Positions 1 through 8,699 of a DNA stretch of 64,000 nt are shown piece by piece. Source of the DNA: an uncultured Eubacteriales bacterium (GTDB lineage: Bacteria; Bacillota; Clostridia; Oscillospirales; CAG-272). Location of the stretch: NCBI GenBank assembly GCA_934446365.1, contig CAKSDZ010000005.1, positions 35,705 through 99,704 on the forward strand, read 5' to 3'. The stretch's first letter is position 1. Every line of letters starts with the position of its first letter. Both the position numbers and the translations under genes were made by a program. Under the pieces are notes generated by a model. It saw only the letters and a program-made list of their open reading frames with translations. It did not search any database and was not told the origin of the DNA.

Positions 1-191
1 CGGGCGACGCGCCGGACGGGGCGCCCGGCACGGTATCCGTGCTTTCCGCCAAAGGAGACGGAACGCTCGCCGTCAACTGCAAAGACGGCAAAATCCTCAT
101 CGAGCGCCTGATTCCGGAGGGCAAAAAGGAAATGACGGCAGGCGATTTTATCCGCGGCCGCAGAATCACACCGGAGGATAAATTCCTTTAA
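1..191 (+). CDS. fmt: Methionyl-tRNA formyltransferase, C-terminal fragment (truncated by window edge)
   Basis: About 62 C-terminal residues are visible, in the frame beginning at base 3 and ending with TAA at 189-191. The fragment contains LIPEGKKEMTAGDFIRGRRI, which resembles the end of the C-terminal OB-like domain of Fmt (a PEGK-K/R-M-x-AxDFxRG pattern). In the family this domain helps bind initiator tRNA, and the enzyme formylates Met-tRNA(fMet) in the cytoplasm. The downstream neighbour rsmB supports the call, because fmt-rsmB-rlmN-prpC-prkC-rsgA is a common Bacillota order. The start and the catalytic domain lie outside the window, so the call rests on this short tail plus context. Confidence 0.75.
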   Translation, partial: GDAPDGAPGTVSVLSAKGDGTLAVNCKDGKILIERLIPEGKKEMTAGDFIRGRRITPEDKFL

Positions 192-248
192 TCGGAAATT
201 ACAAAACGCCGCAGCCAAAAAGAGCGCGGACGGAATACGGAGACACCC

Positions 249-1565
249 ATGAACGCAAGAGAAGCCGCCTTTTTGTCGCTTTTAAAATATGAAAATCACG
301 GCGTTTACTCCAATATCGAGCTTTCCTATTCGATCGAGCGCAATCATTTGGAGGGCGCCGAAAAAGCGCTCTATACTGCGCTGTTTTACGGTGTAATCGA
401 ACGAAAGCTCACACTCGACTACTATATCGCGGCACTCTCGGACAGACCGGAGCGAGAGATCGACATCAATATCCGCGTGATTCTTCGCATCGGGCTTTAT
501 CAGCTCCTTTATATGAACAAAATTCCGGAATCCGCCGCCGTCAACGAAAGCGTAAAGCTCGCCGGCAGATTTTATGCCAAAAAGAACAGCGAAAGCTTCA
601 TCAACGCGGTGCTTCGCAGCTTTCTCAGGCGGAAGCATGAGCTTTCCTTTCCCGATAGGACGAAAGACCCCATCAAAGCGCTTTCCGTTCTCTACTCCGT
701 TCCGGAATGGATCTGCCGGCTTTGGCGCGATACCTACGGAACGGAAACGGCGGAGAAGATATTGAATACACTGAATGTCCCGCCCGCGATGACGCTCACG
801 GTCAATCCCTTAAAAAATACGCCGTCCGAATTTTTATCTTTCCTTGCAGCCTCCGGAATCGATGCCGTACAAAGCGAGCTTTCCCCGAGCAGCGTCCGGC
901 TCGCCGGCGCGCTTCCGTTGAACAGGCTCTCTCCGTTTGAGGGCAGATATTTCGTTCAGGACGAGGCCTCCGCGCTGTGCGTTCTCGCGATGGGTGCACA
1001 GCCGGGGGAAACCGTGCTCGACGCCTGCGCCTGTCCCGGTGGGAAAAGCTTCGGCATGGCGATGGCCATGCAAAATACCGGTCGAATCTGTTCCTTCGAT
1101 TTGCACAAAAATAAGCTCTCCTTAATCGAAAAGGGAGCCGCCTCGCTCGGAATCTCCATCATAGAAACGGGCGTGCAGAATGCGGCCGCTTTTCGAGAGG
1201 ACATGCCTCGCTTTGACCGGGTCCTCTGCGATGTTCCCTGCTCCGGACTCGGCGTCCTCGCCAAAAAGCCCGATATCCGCTATAAATCGGAGGACGACGT
1301 GCAAAAGCTGCCGGAGCTGCAATACCGGATTCTCAAAACCGGCGCGGAATATCTGAAAACCGGCGGCACCCTCGTTTATTCCACCTGCACCCTGAATCCC
1401 GCCGAAAACCATGATGTCGTCAACCGCTTTTTGGACGGGCATCCGGACTTTTCGCTTTGTCCGTTCGAGGCGGGCGCGCTTCATTCGGACGGCATGCTGG
1501 AAATTCTGCCGCACGAATACGGAACGGACGGCTTTTTTATCGCAAAGCTTGCAAAGAAAGACTAA
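249..1565 (+). CDS. rsmB: 16S rRNA (cytosine-967-C5)-methyltransferase RsmB
   Basis: A 438-residue protein, normal length for RsmB. Residues 1 to about 130 resemble the NusB-like RNA-binding domain. From about residue 230 there is a Rossmann methyltransferase with the SAM loop DACACPGGKS at 258-267. Two cysteines typical of RNA m5C methyltransferases are visible: Cys331 in VPCSG and Cys380 in STCTLNP. In the family the TC cysteine is the nucleophile and the PC cysteine assists product release. The role is methylation of 16S rRNA in the cytoplasm. The gene follows the fmt tail by 57 bases and precedes rlmN by 39 bases, so co-transcription is likely. The ATG is preceded by a CGGAG-like ribosome site. 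Confidence 0.93.
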   Translation: MNAREAAFLSLLKYENHGVYSNIELSYSIERNHLEGAEKALYTALFYGVIERKLTLDYYIAALSDRPEREIDINIRVILRIGLYQLLYMNKIPESAAVNESVKLAGRFYAKKNSESFINAVLRSFLRRKHELSFPDRTKDPIKALSVLYSVPEWICRLWRDTYGTETAEKILNTLNVPPAMTLTVNPLKNTPSEFLSFLAASGIDAVQSELSPSSVRLAGALPLNRLSPFEGRYFVQDEASALCVLAMGAQPGETVLDACACPGGKSFGMAMAMQNTGRICSFDLHKNKLSLIEKGAASLGISIIETGVQNAAAFREDMPRFDRVLCDVPCSGLGVLAKKPDIRYKSEDDVQKLPELQYRILKTGAEYLKTGGTLVYSTCTLNPAENHDVVNRFLDGHPDFSLCPFEAGALHSDGMLEILPHEYGTDGFFIAKLAKKD

Positions 1566-1604
1566 ACAAAATCTGCGCCGCAAATGCGGCATGAGGAATC
1601 AAAC

Positions 1605-2639
1605 ATGGACAAGGCAGACATATTAAGCATGACAAAAGCCGAGCTCTGCGATTTCATTCTGACGCTCGGAGAACCGAAATTCCGCGCGTCTCAAATCATG
1701 GAATGGCTGATACGCGGCATGGACTTCTCCGATATGAAAAACCTGCCGAAAGCACTGCGGGAGAAGTTAGATCAGACCGCCTTTATCGCCGGTGCGGCCG
1801 TCTCCCGCAAGCTCGTTTCCGCCGATGGGACCATCAAATATCTATTCGAGCTATACGACGGGGAAAAAATCGAATCCGTCTTTATGCGGTATAAGCACGG
1901 CAACACGCTCTGCATTTCCACGGAGGCCGGCTGTCCGATGGGCTGCGCCTTCTGCGCCTCCACCCTGCGGGGACTTTCCAGACGGCTTCTTCCCTCCGAA
2001 ATGCTCGCACAAATCATAGCGGCCGAAAAAGATACCGGAGAGAGGATTTCCGGCGTCGTGCTCATGGGAATCGGCGAGCCGCTCGACAATTATGACAACG
2101 TGATAAAATTCCTGCGGCTTGTAGGTTCTCCCGACGGACTTAATATCGGCTACCGCCATATCTCGCTTTCTACCTGCGGACTTGTAGACGGAATCCGCCG
2201 CCTCGCGGAGGAAAATCTGCCGATTACGCTTTCCATCTCTCTGCATGCGGCGGACGACGAAACCCGCTCGTCCTTGATGCCGGTGAACAAAAGATGGAAC
2301 ATCGCCGAGCTTCTCTCCGCCTGCCGCGATTATTTTGAAAAAACGGGCCGGCGCATTTCCTTTGAATACACCCTTGTCCGCGGCAAAAACGACGGCAGGC
2401 AGGACGCGGAAAAGCTCGCGGACACGCTGTACCGCTGCTGCTCCGGCATGCCGCTTCATGTGAATCTGATTCCGGTGAATCCCGTGCGCGAGCGCGGCTT
2501 TCAGCCAAGCGGCAGACAGGGCGTTCGGAAATTTGCCGCGGCGCTGAAAGCGCGCCGGATTACGGCGACGGTACGCCGCACACTCGGGTCGGACATCGAC
2601 GCCTCCTGCGGACAGCTGCGCGCCGGGGAAAAGGAATAA
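1605..2639 (+). CDS. rlmN: Dual-specificity RNA methyltransferase RlmN (23S rRNA A2503 / tRNA A37)
   Basis: Radical-SAM methyltransferase that makes 2-methyladenosine in 23S rRNA and some tRNAs. I place the start at ATG 1605 because GAGGA (1593-1597) lies 7 bases upstream. An in-frame ATG at 1584 has no such site. This gives 344 residues. The [4Fe-4S] motif CPMGCAFC uses Cys110, Cys114 and Cys117. Cys103, seven residues before Cys110, and Cys335 in the C-terminal DIDASCGQL match the two catalytic cysteines of the family (spacing as in the E. coli protein). It sits between rsmB and the phosphatase gene, a typical operon position. Nothing is truncated. Confidence 0.95.
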   Translation: MDKADILSMTKAELCDFILTLGEPKFRASQIMEWLIRGMDFSDMKNLPKALREKLDQTAFIAGAAVSRKLVSADGTIKYLFELYDGEKIESVFMRYKHGNTLCISTEAGCPMGCAFCASTLRGLSRRLLPSEMLAQIIAAEKDTGERISGVVLMGIGEPLDNYDNVIKFLRLVGSPDGLNIGYRHISLSTCGLVDGIRRLAEENLPITLSISLHAADDETRSSLMPVNKRWNIAELLSACRDYFEKTGRRISFEYTLVRGKNDGRQDAEKLADTLYRCCSGMPLHVNLIPVNPVRERGFQPSGRQGVRKFAAALKARRITATVRRTLGSDIDASCGQLRAGEKE

Positions 2640-2700
2640 TCGCCACGGCAATTCCATATATTTTTATCAAAAAATCTGAACCTTTGAAAGGAATCCATAC

Positions 2701-3480
2701 ATGTATTTTTGCGGAAAAAGCGACGTCGGCATGCGTCGGCAGATCAATCAGGACAGTTTCCGCTGCATCAGCATTTGGGGCGGCGACGCCGTACTGCTCG
2801 TCGTGTGCGACGGTATGGGCGGACATAAGGCGGGAGAGATCGCGAGCAAAAACGCCGTCGAGGTTTTTTGCAGCAAAATCATCGCCTCTCCCTGCCTCGA
2901 AGAAAAACCCGACCGAATCCTCGAATTTATCCGTTATACGCTCGTCTGTGCCGCCTCCGAAGCCAATTCGGTGATCTTCCATCTATCCAACCAGTATGAC
3001 GAGTATCACGGAATGGGGACGACGCTTGTCGCGGCGATCCTCTTTAAGGGCTGGTTTTACGCCATCAACATCGGGGACAGCCGTCTTTATATCGTGACAA
3101 GATATGAGGCAAAGCAAGTCACAAAGGACCATTCCTTTGTCCAGTACTTAATCGACAACGGCAAACTGACGCCGGACGAAGCAAAATATTATCCGCGCAA
3201 AAATGTAATTACCCGTGCGGTCGGTGTCGGAGAAAAGCTCGACGTCGATTTTTTCAGCGCGCCGCTTGAACCGTGGGAAAGCGGCTATCTGCTTCTCTGC
3301 TCGGACGGACTCTCCAACTATGCGGACAACAAAATTCTTGTCGATATCCTATATGGCTCCATGTCCCGTTCCCGCTCCTCTCCGGAGATCGATCTATCCA
3401 AAAAAGCCGATATGCTCATCGCATATGCCAACGCCAAAGGCGGCGCCGACAACATCACCGCCGTTCTCGCCAAATTCTGA
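2701..3480 (+). CDS. prpC: PP2C-family protein serine/threonine phosphatase (PrpC/Stp)
   Basis: A 259-residue soluble phosphatase with the PP2C metal-binding signatures in order: VVCDGMGGHKAGE with Asp37, GMGTTLVAAI, NIGDSRLYIV, KDHSFVQYLI, LLLCSDGLSNY and ADNITAVL. In Bacillota, PrpC dephosphorylates the targets of the neighbouring PrkC kinase and the kinase itself. It uses two Mn or Mg ions held by these aspartates. ATG 2701 is preceded by GAAAGGAA at suitable spacing. The kinase gene follows after 19 bases, so a phosphatase-kinase pair is clear. Length is normal. Confidence 0.93.
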   Translation: MYFCGKSDVGMRRQINQDSFRCISIWGGDAVLLVVCDGMGGHKAGEIASKNAVEVFCSKIIASPCLEEKPDRILEFIRYTLVCAASEANSVIFHLSNQYDEYHGMGTTLVAAILFKGWFYAINIGDSRLYIVTRYEAKQVTKDHSFVQYLIDNGKLTPDEAKYYPRKNVITRAVGVGEKLDVDFFSAPLEPWESGYLLLCSDGLSNYADNKILVDILYGSMSRSRSSPEIDLSKKADMLIAYANAKGGADNITAVLAKF

Positions 3481-3499
3481 GCATCGAGAGGGAAAGAAA

Positions 3500-4717
3500 A
3501 TGGACGTTTTCAAAAAAAATATCGGTGAGGTCTTCGACGGACGATACAAAATCAACCGCACCATCGGCGTCGGCGGAATGGCAATCGTCTATGAGGCCAC
3601 CGATCTCATGACAAATAAGCGCGTCGCGCTCAAAATGCTCAAAGATTCCATCTCCGATAACACACAGGCGCTGCGCCGCTTTATCAACGAATCCAAGGCT
3701 GTCGCGATGCTGAATCATCCGAATATCGTGAAAATTCTCGATGTATCGGTCAAAACCGACCACAAATTCATCGTGATGGAATATATCAGCGGCATCACGC
3801 TTCGCGAATATATGAACCGCAAGGGCGCACTTGACTGGCGGGAGGCGACGGAGTTCATCTCCCAGATTTTGCTTGCCCTCGACCACGCCCATATGAAAGG
3901 CGTCATTCACAGGGATATCAAGCCGCAGAACATCATGGTCATGGAAGGCGGTGTGATTAAAGTCGCGGATTTCGGAATCGCGAAAATTCCGAATGCGGAA
4001 ACGGTCACAATGGTCGATCATGCCATCGGAACGATCTACTATATCAGTCCGGAGCAGGCCAAGGGCAAAAAAATCGACGAGAGAAGCGATATTTACTCCC
4101 TCGGCGTCATGTTCTATGAAATGGTGACGGGCAGGCTCCCGTTTCTCGCGGAAAATTCCTATGGAATCATGCTCAAACACATCAGCGACACGCCGATTCC
4201 GCCGACAAGGCTGAATCCGAGGCTCCCGCTCGGCATCGAGCAAATCATCCTCTGCGCGATGGAAAAGGATGTCGTAAACCGATATCAGAGCGCTTCTCAA
4301 ATGCTTCGCCATATCTACCGAATCAAAAAGGATCCGACGACCATTTTCCAGAAGCAGACTCCCGCACCCCGCACCCCGACGGCGGAGGTTGCAATCAAAC
4401 GCACCACGGTATTTCCGGACGAGCAGGAGCAAAACGCAGGACGTACATCAAGACCGAATCCCGCGCCTCAGCCCAAACGGCAGAGCGCCGCTCCGGTAAG
4501 AAAGAAAAAACGGTCGCCGGAATATGTCCCGTTCTCCGTTGTCATCGTCATCTGCATCGCGTTTCTGGTTCTTGCCATCATCGGATTTGTGATTCTTTTC
4601 AATACACTCTATAACGGCAAGCTTGCACAAATCGCACTTCCCCTTGCCGATATGGAACAGATTAAAATTTCGTTCCGTACCATAGTCACGGAAACGGTCG
4701 GATTTCTGCGCCTATGA
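3500..4717 (+). CDS. Membrane Ser/Thr protein kinase of the PrkC/PknB type, lacking PASTA domains
   Basis: I place the start at ATG 3500 (MDVFKKNIGEVF), after GAGAGGGAAAG. This gives 405 residues. The Hanks kinase domain is complete: glycine loop GVGGMAIVYEA (23-33), catalytic Lys45, HRDIKPQN from 137, DFG-type DFGIAK from Asp157, and APE-equivalent SPEQ. A Pro/Lys-rich juxtamembrane linker leads to one membrane helix at about 343-370. Only about 35 residues follow it. Canonical PrkC and PknB carry several extracellular PASTA repeats here that bind muropeptides. None is visible. The stop overlaps the rsgA start (ATGA), leaving no room for a frameshifted extension. The kinase is probably active with phosphatase control, but its sensing input is unknown. 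Confidence 0.9.
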   Translation: MDVFKKNIGEVFDGRYKINRTIGVGGMAIVYEATDLMTNKRVALKMLKDSISDNTQALRRFINESKAVAMLNHPNIVKILDVSVKTDHKFIVMEYISGITLREYMNRKGALDWREATEFISQILLALDHAHMKGVIHRDIKPQNIMVMEGGVIKVADFGIAKIPNAETVTMVDHAIGTIYYISPEQAKGKKIDERSDIYSLGVMFYEMVTGRLPFLAENSYGIMLKHISDTPIPPTRLNPRLPLGIEQIILCAMEKDVVNRYQSASQMLRHIYRIKKDPTTIFQKQTPAPRTPTAEVAIKRTTVFPDEQEQNAGRTSRPNPAPQPKRQSAAPVRKKKRSPEYVPFSVVIVICIAFLVLAIIGFVILFNTLYNGKLAQIALPLADMEQIKISFRTIVTETVGFLRL

Positions 4718-5646
4718 CTGAAAGAACAGAAGGGATTATTTTGTCCGGCGTCGGCGGACTTTATACGGTCAAGACCGACGCGGGCGATACCGTTGGCTGC
4801 CGTGCAAGAGGCGCTTTCCGCCGCGAAGGCCGGTCGCCGCTTGCCGGCGACCGCGTAGCCGTGCGTCCTCCGGAGCATCCCGGCGAAGAGGCTTTTATTG
4901 AGGAAATCCGTCCGCGGAAAAATGCCTTGATTCGTCCTCCGATCGCGAATTTAGATACGCTTTTCGTCGCCTTTGCGCCGAAACAGCCGGAACCGAGCAC
5001 GCTGTATCTCGATAAGCTGCTCTCCATCGCGGTATATGAAAAAATAAAGCCCGTCGTCGTCGTCACCAAAAGCGACGTTTCGCCGGAGCTTGCGGAAAAA
5101 TATGCGGAAATCTATCATAAGACAGGCTTTCCCGTTTTCGTCTGCTCCTCGGCGGACGGCACGGGAATCGTCCCACTGCAAGGCTTCCTATCCGAGGCAA
5201 CCGGCATCTGTGCGTTTGCAGGGGCTTCCGGCGTCGGGAAATCAACGCTTATGAACGCACTTTTTCCGTCGCTTTCCCTTGATACCGGCAGACTTTCCGA
5301 AAAGATCGCCCGCGGACGCCACACCACGCGCAGCGTCACGCTGTATCCGATGCGGGAGCTTTCGGGCACAGGAGAAAATGCATATGTCGCGGACACCCCC
5401 GGCTTCTCCATGCTGGATTTTATTGAATTCGACTTTTATACGGTGGAGGACCTTCCGTACTGCTTTCCGGAATTTGAAAAATATTTGGGCGGATGCCGCT
5501 ACTCGGACTGCTCCCACACCAAGGAAACGGACTGCGCCGTCATAGAAGCGGTCGCGCGCGGAGAAATCGCAAAAGAGAGGCATGACAGCTATCTTTCCAT
5601 TTATGCGGACCTTGTGAGAAAACGCCCGTGGAATAAAAAATCATAA
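4714..5646 (+). CDS. rsgA: Ribosome small subunit biogenesis GTPase RsgA
   Basis: A 310-residue circularly permuted GTPase that acts late in 30S assembly. An N-terminal OB-fold (about 1-70) is followed by GTPase motifs in permuted order: G4 TKSD at 118-121, G1 GASGVGKST at 170-178, and G3 DTPG from Asp227. A C-terminal zinc site follows (CRYSDCSHTKETDC). The start overlaps the kinase stop by four bases (ATGA), so translational coupling is likely. This is the last gene of the operon, followed by a strong hairpin at 5645-5690. Length and motifs are normal. Confidence 0.95.
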   Translation: MTERTEGIILSGVGGLYTVKTDAGDTVGCRARGAFRREGRSPLAGDRVAVRPPEHPGEEAFIEEIRPRKNALIRPPIANLDTLFVAFAPKQPEPSTLYLDKLLSIAVYEKIKPVVVVTKSDVSPELAEKYAEIYHKTGFPVFVCSSADGTGIVPLQGFLSEATGICAFAGASGVGKSTLMNALFPSLSLDTGRLSEKIARGRHTTRSVTLYPMRELSGTGENAYVADTPGFSMLDFIEFDFYTVEDLPYCFPEFEKYLGGCRYSDCSHTKETDCAVIEAVARGEIAKERHDSYLSIYADLVRKRPWNKKS

Positions 5647-5690
5647 AGGCTCACGAGAGGCTTTGCAAACCGCCTCCGTGAGCCTTTTCT
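5645..5690. terminator. Hairpin terminator between convergent genes
   Basis: AAGGCTCACG (5646-5655) pairs with CGTGAGCCTT (5677-5686). The inner arms (AGAGGC and GCCTCC) extend the stem, and T-rich sequence follows on the + side. It ends the rsmB-rsgA operon. It can also serve the minus-strand gene that stops at 5690, because the other side is A-rich. Confidence 0.85.
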
Positions 5691-6283
5691 CATTCTTTTT
5701 CAAATGCCCAAAAGCCGCACTCCGTCGGATGATCGATGATAACGGCATGTCTATGTTTTAACAGGATACAAGCGATTGTCGTATCGCCGCCGGCAGATAG
5801 GATATTATATAAACTACACAGCAAAAGCATTTCACTTTTCGCGAATAAAGCCGCCAAAAACAATCCGAGTCCGAGAACCAAAAACGGCATCAGGCTGCCG
5901 AGAAGATATTTTCCGAAGGTCAAAGGCTTCATGCAGCAACAAAATGGCGTCAATTTCTCCCACATGACGCCGATATGAATATCCCGCCAGCCGTTTTCCG
6001 AAAAGCGCGACCATGTGAGGCCATGCAGTCCCTCATGGATAAAGATCGATGCAATGAAAATGAGAAGCACGACAAAAAGCTCCCATGCGTCAAATCGAAA
6101 GGATATTCCGCCGTTTACAAAAAAGAAAACGACCGCGCACAAAACGGCAACAGGACCGGCCGTCACAAACGCCATCACATTGGCCCGAAGCACAGAAATG
6201 GTGCATTCTCGTCCGACGTAGCCCTCTTCCTCCATTCTTTCCTTTGTCTGCCGGAAACGTTCTGTTCGCTGTTTATCGTCCAT
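5690..6283 (-). CDS. DUF3267 family membrane protein, putative zinc metallopeptidase
   Basis: A 197-residue protein with about four membrane helices (near 35-57, 67-84, 125-147 and 148-172). Helix 2 ends in HEGLH (His83-Glu84-x2-His87), the HExxH-type motif that gives the DUF3267 (putative zincin peptidase) family its name. Substrate and role are unknown. AGGAGGA lies just upstream of the start, so the start is well supported. It is the second gene of a two-gene minus-strand unit and follows the membrane protein at 6317-7042 by 33 bases. The family call rests on the HExxH in a membrane context and is fairly sure. Peptidase activity is inferred. Confidence 0.75.
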   Translation of the reverse strand: MDDKQRTERFRQTKERMEEEGYVGRECTISVLRANVMAFVTAGPVAVLCAVVFFFVNGGISFRFDAWELFVVLLIFIASIFIHEGLHGLTWSRFSENGWRDIHIGVMWEKLTPFCCCMKPLTFGKYLLGSLMPFLVLGLGLFLAALFAKSEMLLLCSLYNILSAGGDTTIACILLKHRHAVIIDHPTECGFWAFEKE

Positions 6284-6316
6284 GCTGTCCTCCTATTCTT
6301 ATAAAACTAAGACGGT

Positions 6317-7042
6317 TCAATCCGGCTTCCGGCTTTTTTCCGATGCGTCTCCCTGCCGCACCGAAGCCATAAGCCTTGCCGTCCGACCGGCACTGAATAC
6401 GGCAACCAGAAAGCCGATACCATCAATAACATACTCGATTCCGAGCGCGAGAAAATTTTCCGCGACATATTCGCCGGACAAAACGAACATGATCGTAGAA
6501 AGCACCGCGAGCGCCGCAAAAAAGATCAGCATGGCAAGGCCGACCGGATTTTTCGGAGATATCATTTTCGACGTGTTCTCCGGTTTTTCCTTCAATATCC
6601 ATTTATAAAACGCACGTTCCAGCCAAATGATAATCAGAGCGATTCCTGTATACATCAGAAGATACAAAGAAGTTTCCATATCATCTTCATAATAGCTGAG
6701 CATCTCCACAACCGTCGCCGTCGACAGAAAGCAGAAATGCCGAACGACATACTGCAACAATGGCTGAATAAAGGCGATAAGCAAAAAAGCGATAGACAAG
6801 AGGACTGCTTTTCCCGGCTTCTCAAAAAAGACAAAGTAAGCGGCAGCACCGATAGCTGCAAAAACCGAAAGCATGATAATATAAGAGGCAAGCACGTTGG
6901 GAAGCGCGCAAAGCCACTCCGAAACCCAATACCATTCATAATATTGATTGCTGAATAGACAGTATAAAGCGGTCAAAAGCAAGGCTATGCCAAGCGGAAT
7001 CAGCACAACAAAGAGAAACATTTTAAAAATCGCTTTTTTCAA
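6317..7042 (-). CDS. Polytopic membrane protein of unknown function
   Basis: A 241-residue protein beginning at a TTG codon, with GAGGA seven bases upstream. It has about six hydrophobic segments, starting with a signal-anchor-like N-terminus (AIFKMFLFVVLIPLGIALLL), and charged ends. I do not recognise a family, and there are no obvious catalytic residues. It lies directly upstream of the DUF3267 gene on the same strand, so the two are probably co-transcribed and may act together at the membrane. The upstream region (7043-7148) contains TAGAAT as a possible -10 but no convincing -35. Confidence 0.7.
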   Translation of the reverse strand: MKKAIFKMFLFVVLIPLGIALLLTALYCLFSNQYYEWYWVSEWLCALPNVLASYIIMLSVFAAIGAAAYFVFFEKPGKAVLLSIAFLLIAFIQPLLQYVVRHFCFLSTATVVEMLSYYEDDMETSLYLLMYTGIALIIIWLERAFYKWILKEKPENTSKMISPKNPVGLAMLIFFAALAVLSTIMFVLSGEYVAENFLALGIEYVIDGIGFLVAVFSAGRTARLMASVRQGDASEKSRKPD

Positions 7043-7148
7043 AATATTGTCCTCATTTCGGGTAAATTCTATTTGTCTCTATTCTATCATTTTTCTCTGA
7101 TAAAAGAAAGGGCTTTTTGTAAAAATTCTTGATTTTTCCGTTTTTGCA

Positions 7149-7177
7149 TTGACTTCCCCGACAGAAAGGACTATACT
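7149..7177 (+). promoter_or_regulatory. Sigma-A promoter of the glycerol-1-phosphate dehydrogenase gene
   Basis: TTGACT at 7149-7154, a 17-base spacer, and TATACT at 7172-7177. The ribosome site GGAGG at 7198-7202 lies about 15 bases past the expected transcription start. Confidence 0.8.
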
Positions 7178-7210
7178 TTTGATGTTACAGAAAAATTGGA
7201 GGTATTGCAT

Positions 7211-8488
7211 ATGGATCTTAACGCGATTATCCGTTCCCTCGATGGATGCCCGTGCGGCAGACCCCATCGCTTTGATTTAAAAACCTATGAAGCAGACCGA
7301 GGCCTTGTCCACAAGGTCGGCGAGATATTGGAAAACAGCGGCTTCCCGAAAAAGCTTTACGTGGTATCCGACGAAACCGCCATGCGCGTATCAGAGGGAA
7401 TTTTAACCTCACTCGACCAGTGCGGATATCAATATGAGGTAAAAATTTACCCCGATATGCGCTACGCATATATGGCCACATCCAATGAAATCATGGCGGC
7501 CTCGGCTGATTTTGACGGGATTCTATCTATTGGAACAGGCTCGGTCAACGACGTATGCCGATACGCCGCCGCAAGAGCGAACAAGGCGTTCGCTATCTTC
7601 GCGACCGCACCGTCCATGGATGGCTTTGCTTCGGATTCCGCACCGTTGATTGAAAACAATTTCAAAATTTCCTATCCCTGCCGCCAGCCGTCCGTCGTCA
7701 TCGCCGATACCGATATTCTCGCCGCCTCGCCAACGGAGCTGAAAGCCGCCGGCTATGGCGATATCCTCGGCAAATATGTCGGAATCGTCGATTGGAAGGT
7801 TTCCCATTACACGACCGGTGAATATTATTGCGAAAATGTCGTTTCCCTCGTAAAAAAAGCGGTGGCGGATGTCGTCGCTATGACGGACAAGGTAACCGCC
7901 TGCGATCCGGAAGCGGCACGTGCTATCATGGATTCCTTGATTTTGACCGGATGCGCCATGCAGCTTGCAAAATGTACAAGACCGGCTTCCGGCTCAGAGC
8001 ACGTCGTCTCTCATTTTTGGGAAATCCACAAGCTCGAAAAGGGCATTTGGCCTGACTACCACGGTAAAAAGGTCGGCATTGCAACGCTTCTTGTGACACG
8101 GATTTACAAAAAGCTCCTTGCCTATCAATCCATCAATCCGCACAAAGAAAGCTTAAATCTCGATGACGTTTTGGCGCATTACAGTCCCAAAAACCGCGAC
8201 GAAATCATCGGCTATAACGTGCCGAATCCGACGGATGATATCGATCCTGCCGTTTTAAAAGCCCGTTGGCCGGATATCCTTGAATCCATCGAACAGGACC
8301 TTCCCGATGCGGATATACTGCTTGACATGATGAAGCGTGCCGGCTGCGTTACCGAGCTTGCAGATGCCAATCTGACACCTGAATTTGCTTTGGAAGCGCT
8401 TCGTTACAGTCCTTATATGAGACGTCGGATCACGCTTCTCAGAATCCTCAATATGCTTGGCATTGAAGACGATATTTTATCGCTTTAA
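7211..8488 (+). CDS. egsA: sn-glycerol-1-phosphate dehydrogenase (AraM/EgsA type)
   Basis: A 425-residue iron-containing-alcohol-dehydrogenase-like enzyme of the AraM/EgsA group. In the family it reduces dihydroxyacetone phosphate to sn-glycerol-1-phosphate with NAD(P)H, using Zn or Ni. The nucleotide loop GTGSVND starts at residue 108, followed by TAPSMDGFAS. Candidate metal ligands are Asp184 (GYGDILGK), His264 and His268 (EHVVSHFWE), and His284 (DYHGKKVG). I chose ATG 7211 over the TTG at 7196 because the TTG lies inside the ribosome site TTGGAGG. The gene is monocistronic, with its own promoter and a strong terminator. No prenyltransferase such as PcrB is in the window, so the fate of the product is open. 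Confidence 0.9.
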   Translation: MDLNAIIRSLDGCPCGRPHRFDLKTYEADRGLVHKVGEILENSGFPKKLYVVSDETAMRVSEGILTSLDQCGYQYEVKIYPDMRYAYMATSNEIMAASADFDGILSIGTGSVNDVCRYAAARANKAFAIFATAPSMDGFASDSAPLIENNFKISYPCRQPSVVIADTDILAASPTELKAAGYGDILGKYVGIVDWKVSHYTTGEYYCENVVSLVKKAVADVVAMTDKVTACDPEAARAIMDSLILTGCAMQLAKCTRPASGSEHVVSHFWEIHKLEKGIWPDYHGKKVGIATLLVTRIYKKLLAYQSINPHKESLNLDDVLAHYSPKNRDEIIGYNVPNPTDDIDPAVLKARWPDILESIEQDLPDADILLDMMKRAGCVTELADANLTPEFALEALRYSPYMRRRITLLRILNMLGIEDDILSL

Positions 8489-8502
8489 AACAATTTCCAT
8501 TC

Positions 8503-8548
8503 AAAACAAGCCCTGTTTTCAATAGAAAACAGGGCTTGTTTTTCTGTT
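8503..8548 (+). terminator. Rho-independent terminator after egsA
   Basis: AACAAGCCCTGTTTTC (8505-8520) pairs with GAAAACAGGGCTTGTT across a five-base loop, followed by T-rich sequence. The stem is long and almost perfect. Confidence 0.92.
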
Positions 8549-8699
8549 TTTCCGCATATTTTTCCCGCATTTATGAAATACTTGTATATGACATCAAGTC
8601 AATATGAAATTTCAAAAAATATCCAAGCTATGATCGAAATTTCATAAATTCTTCGCCTTTGAATGGGGCAGACACTGCTTCCGCAGTGAATGGAATATC

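Noticed and set aside
4540..4720. Frameshift hiding PASTA domains after the kinase
   Set aside because: rsgA begins four bases before the kinase stop with normal N-terminal sequence, leaving no space for hidden domains.
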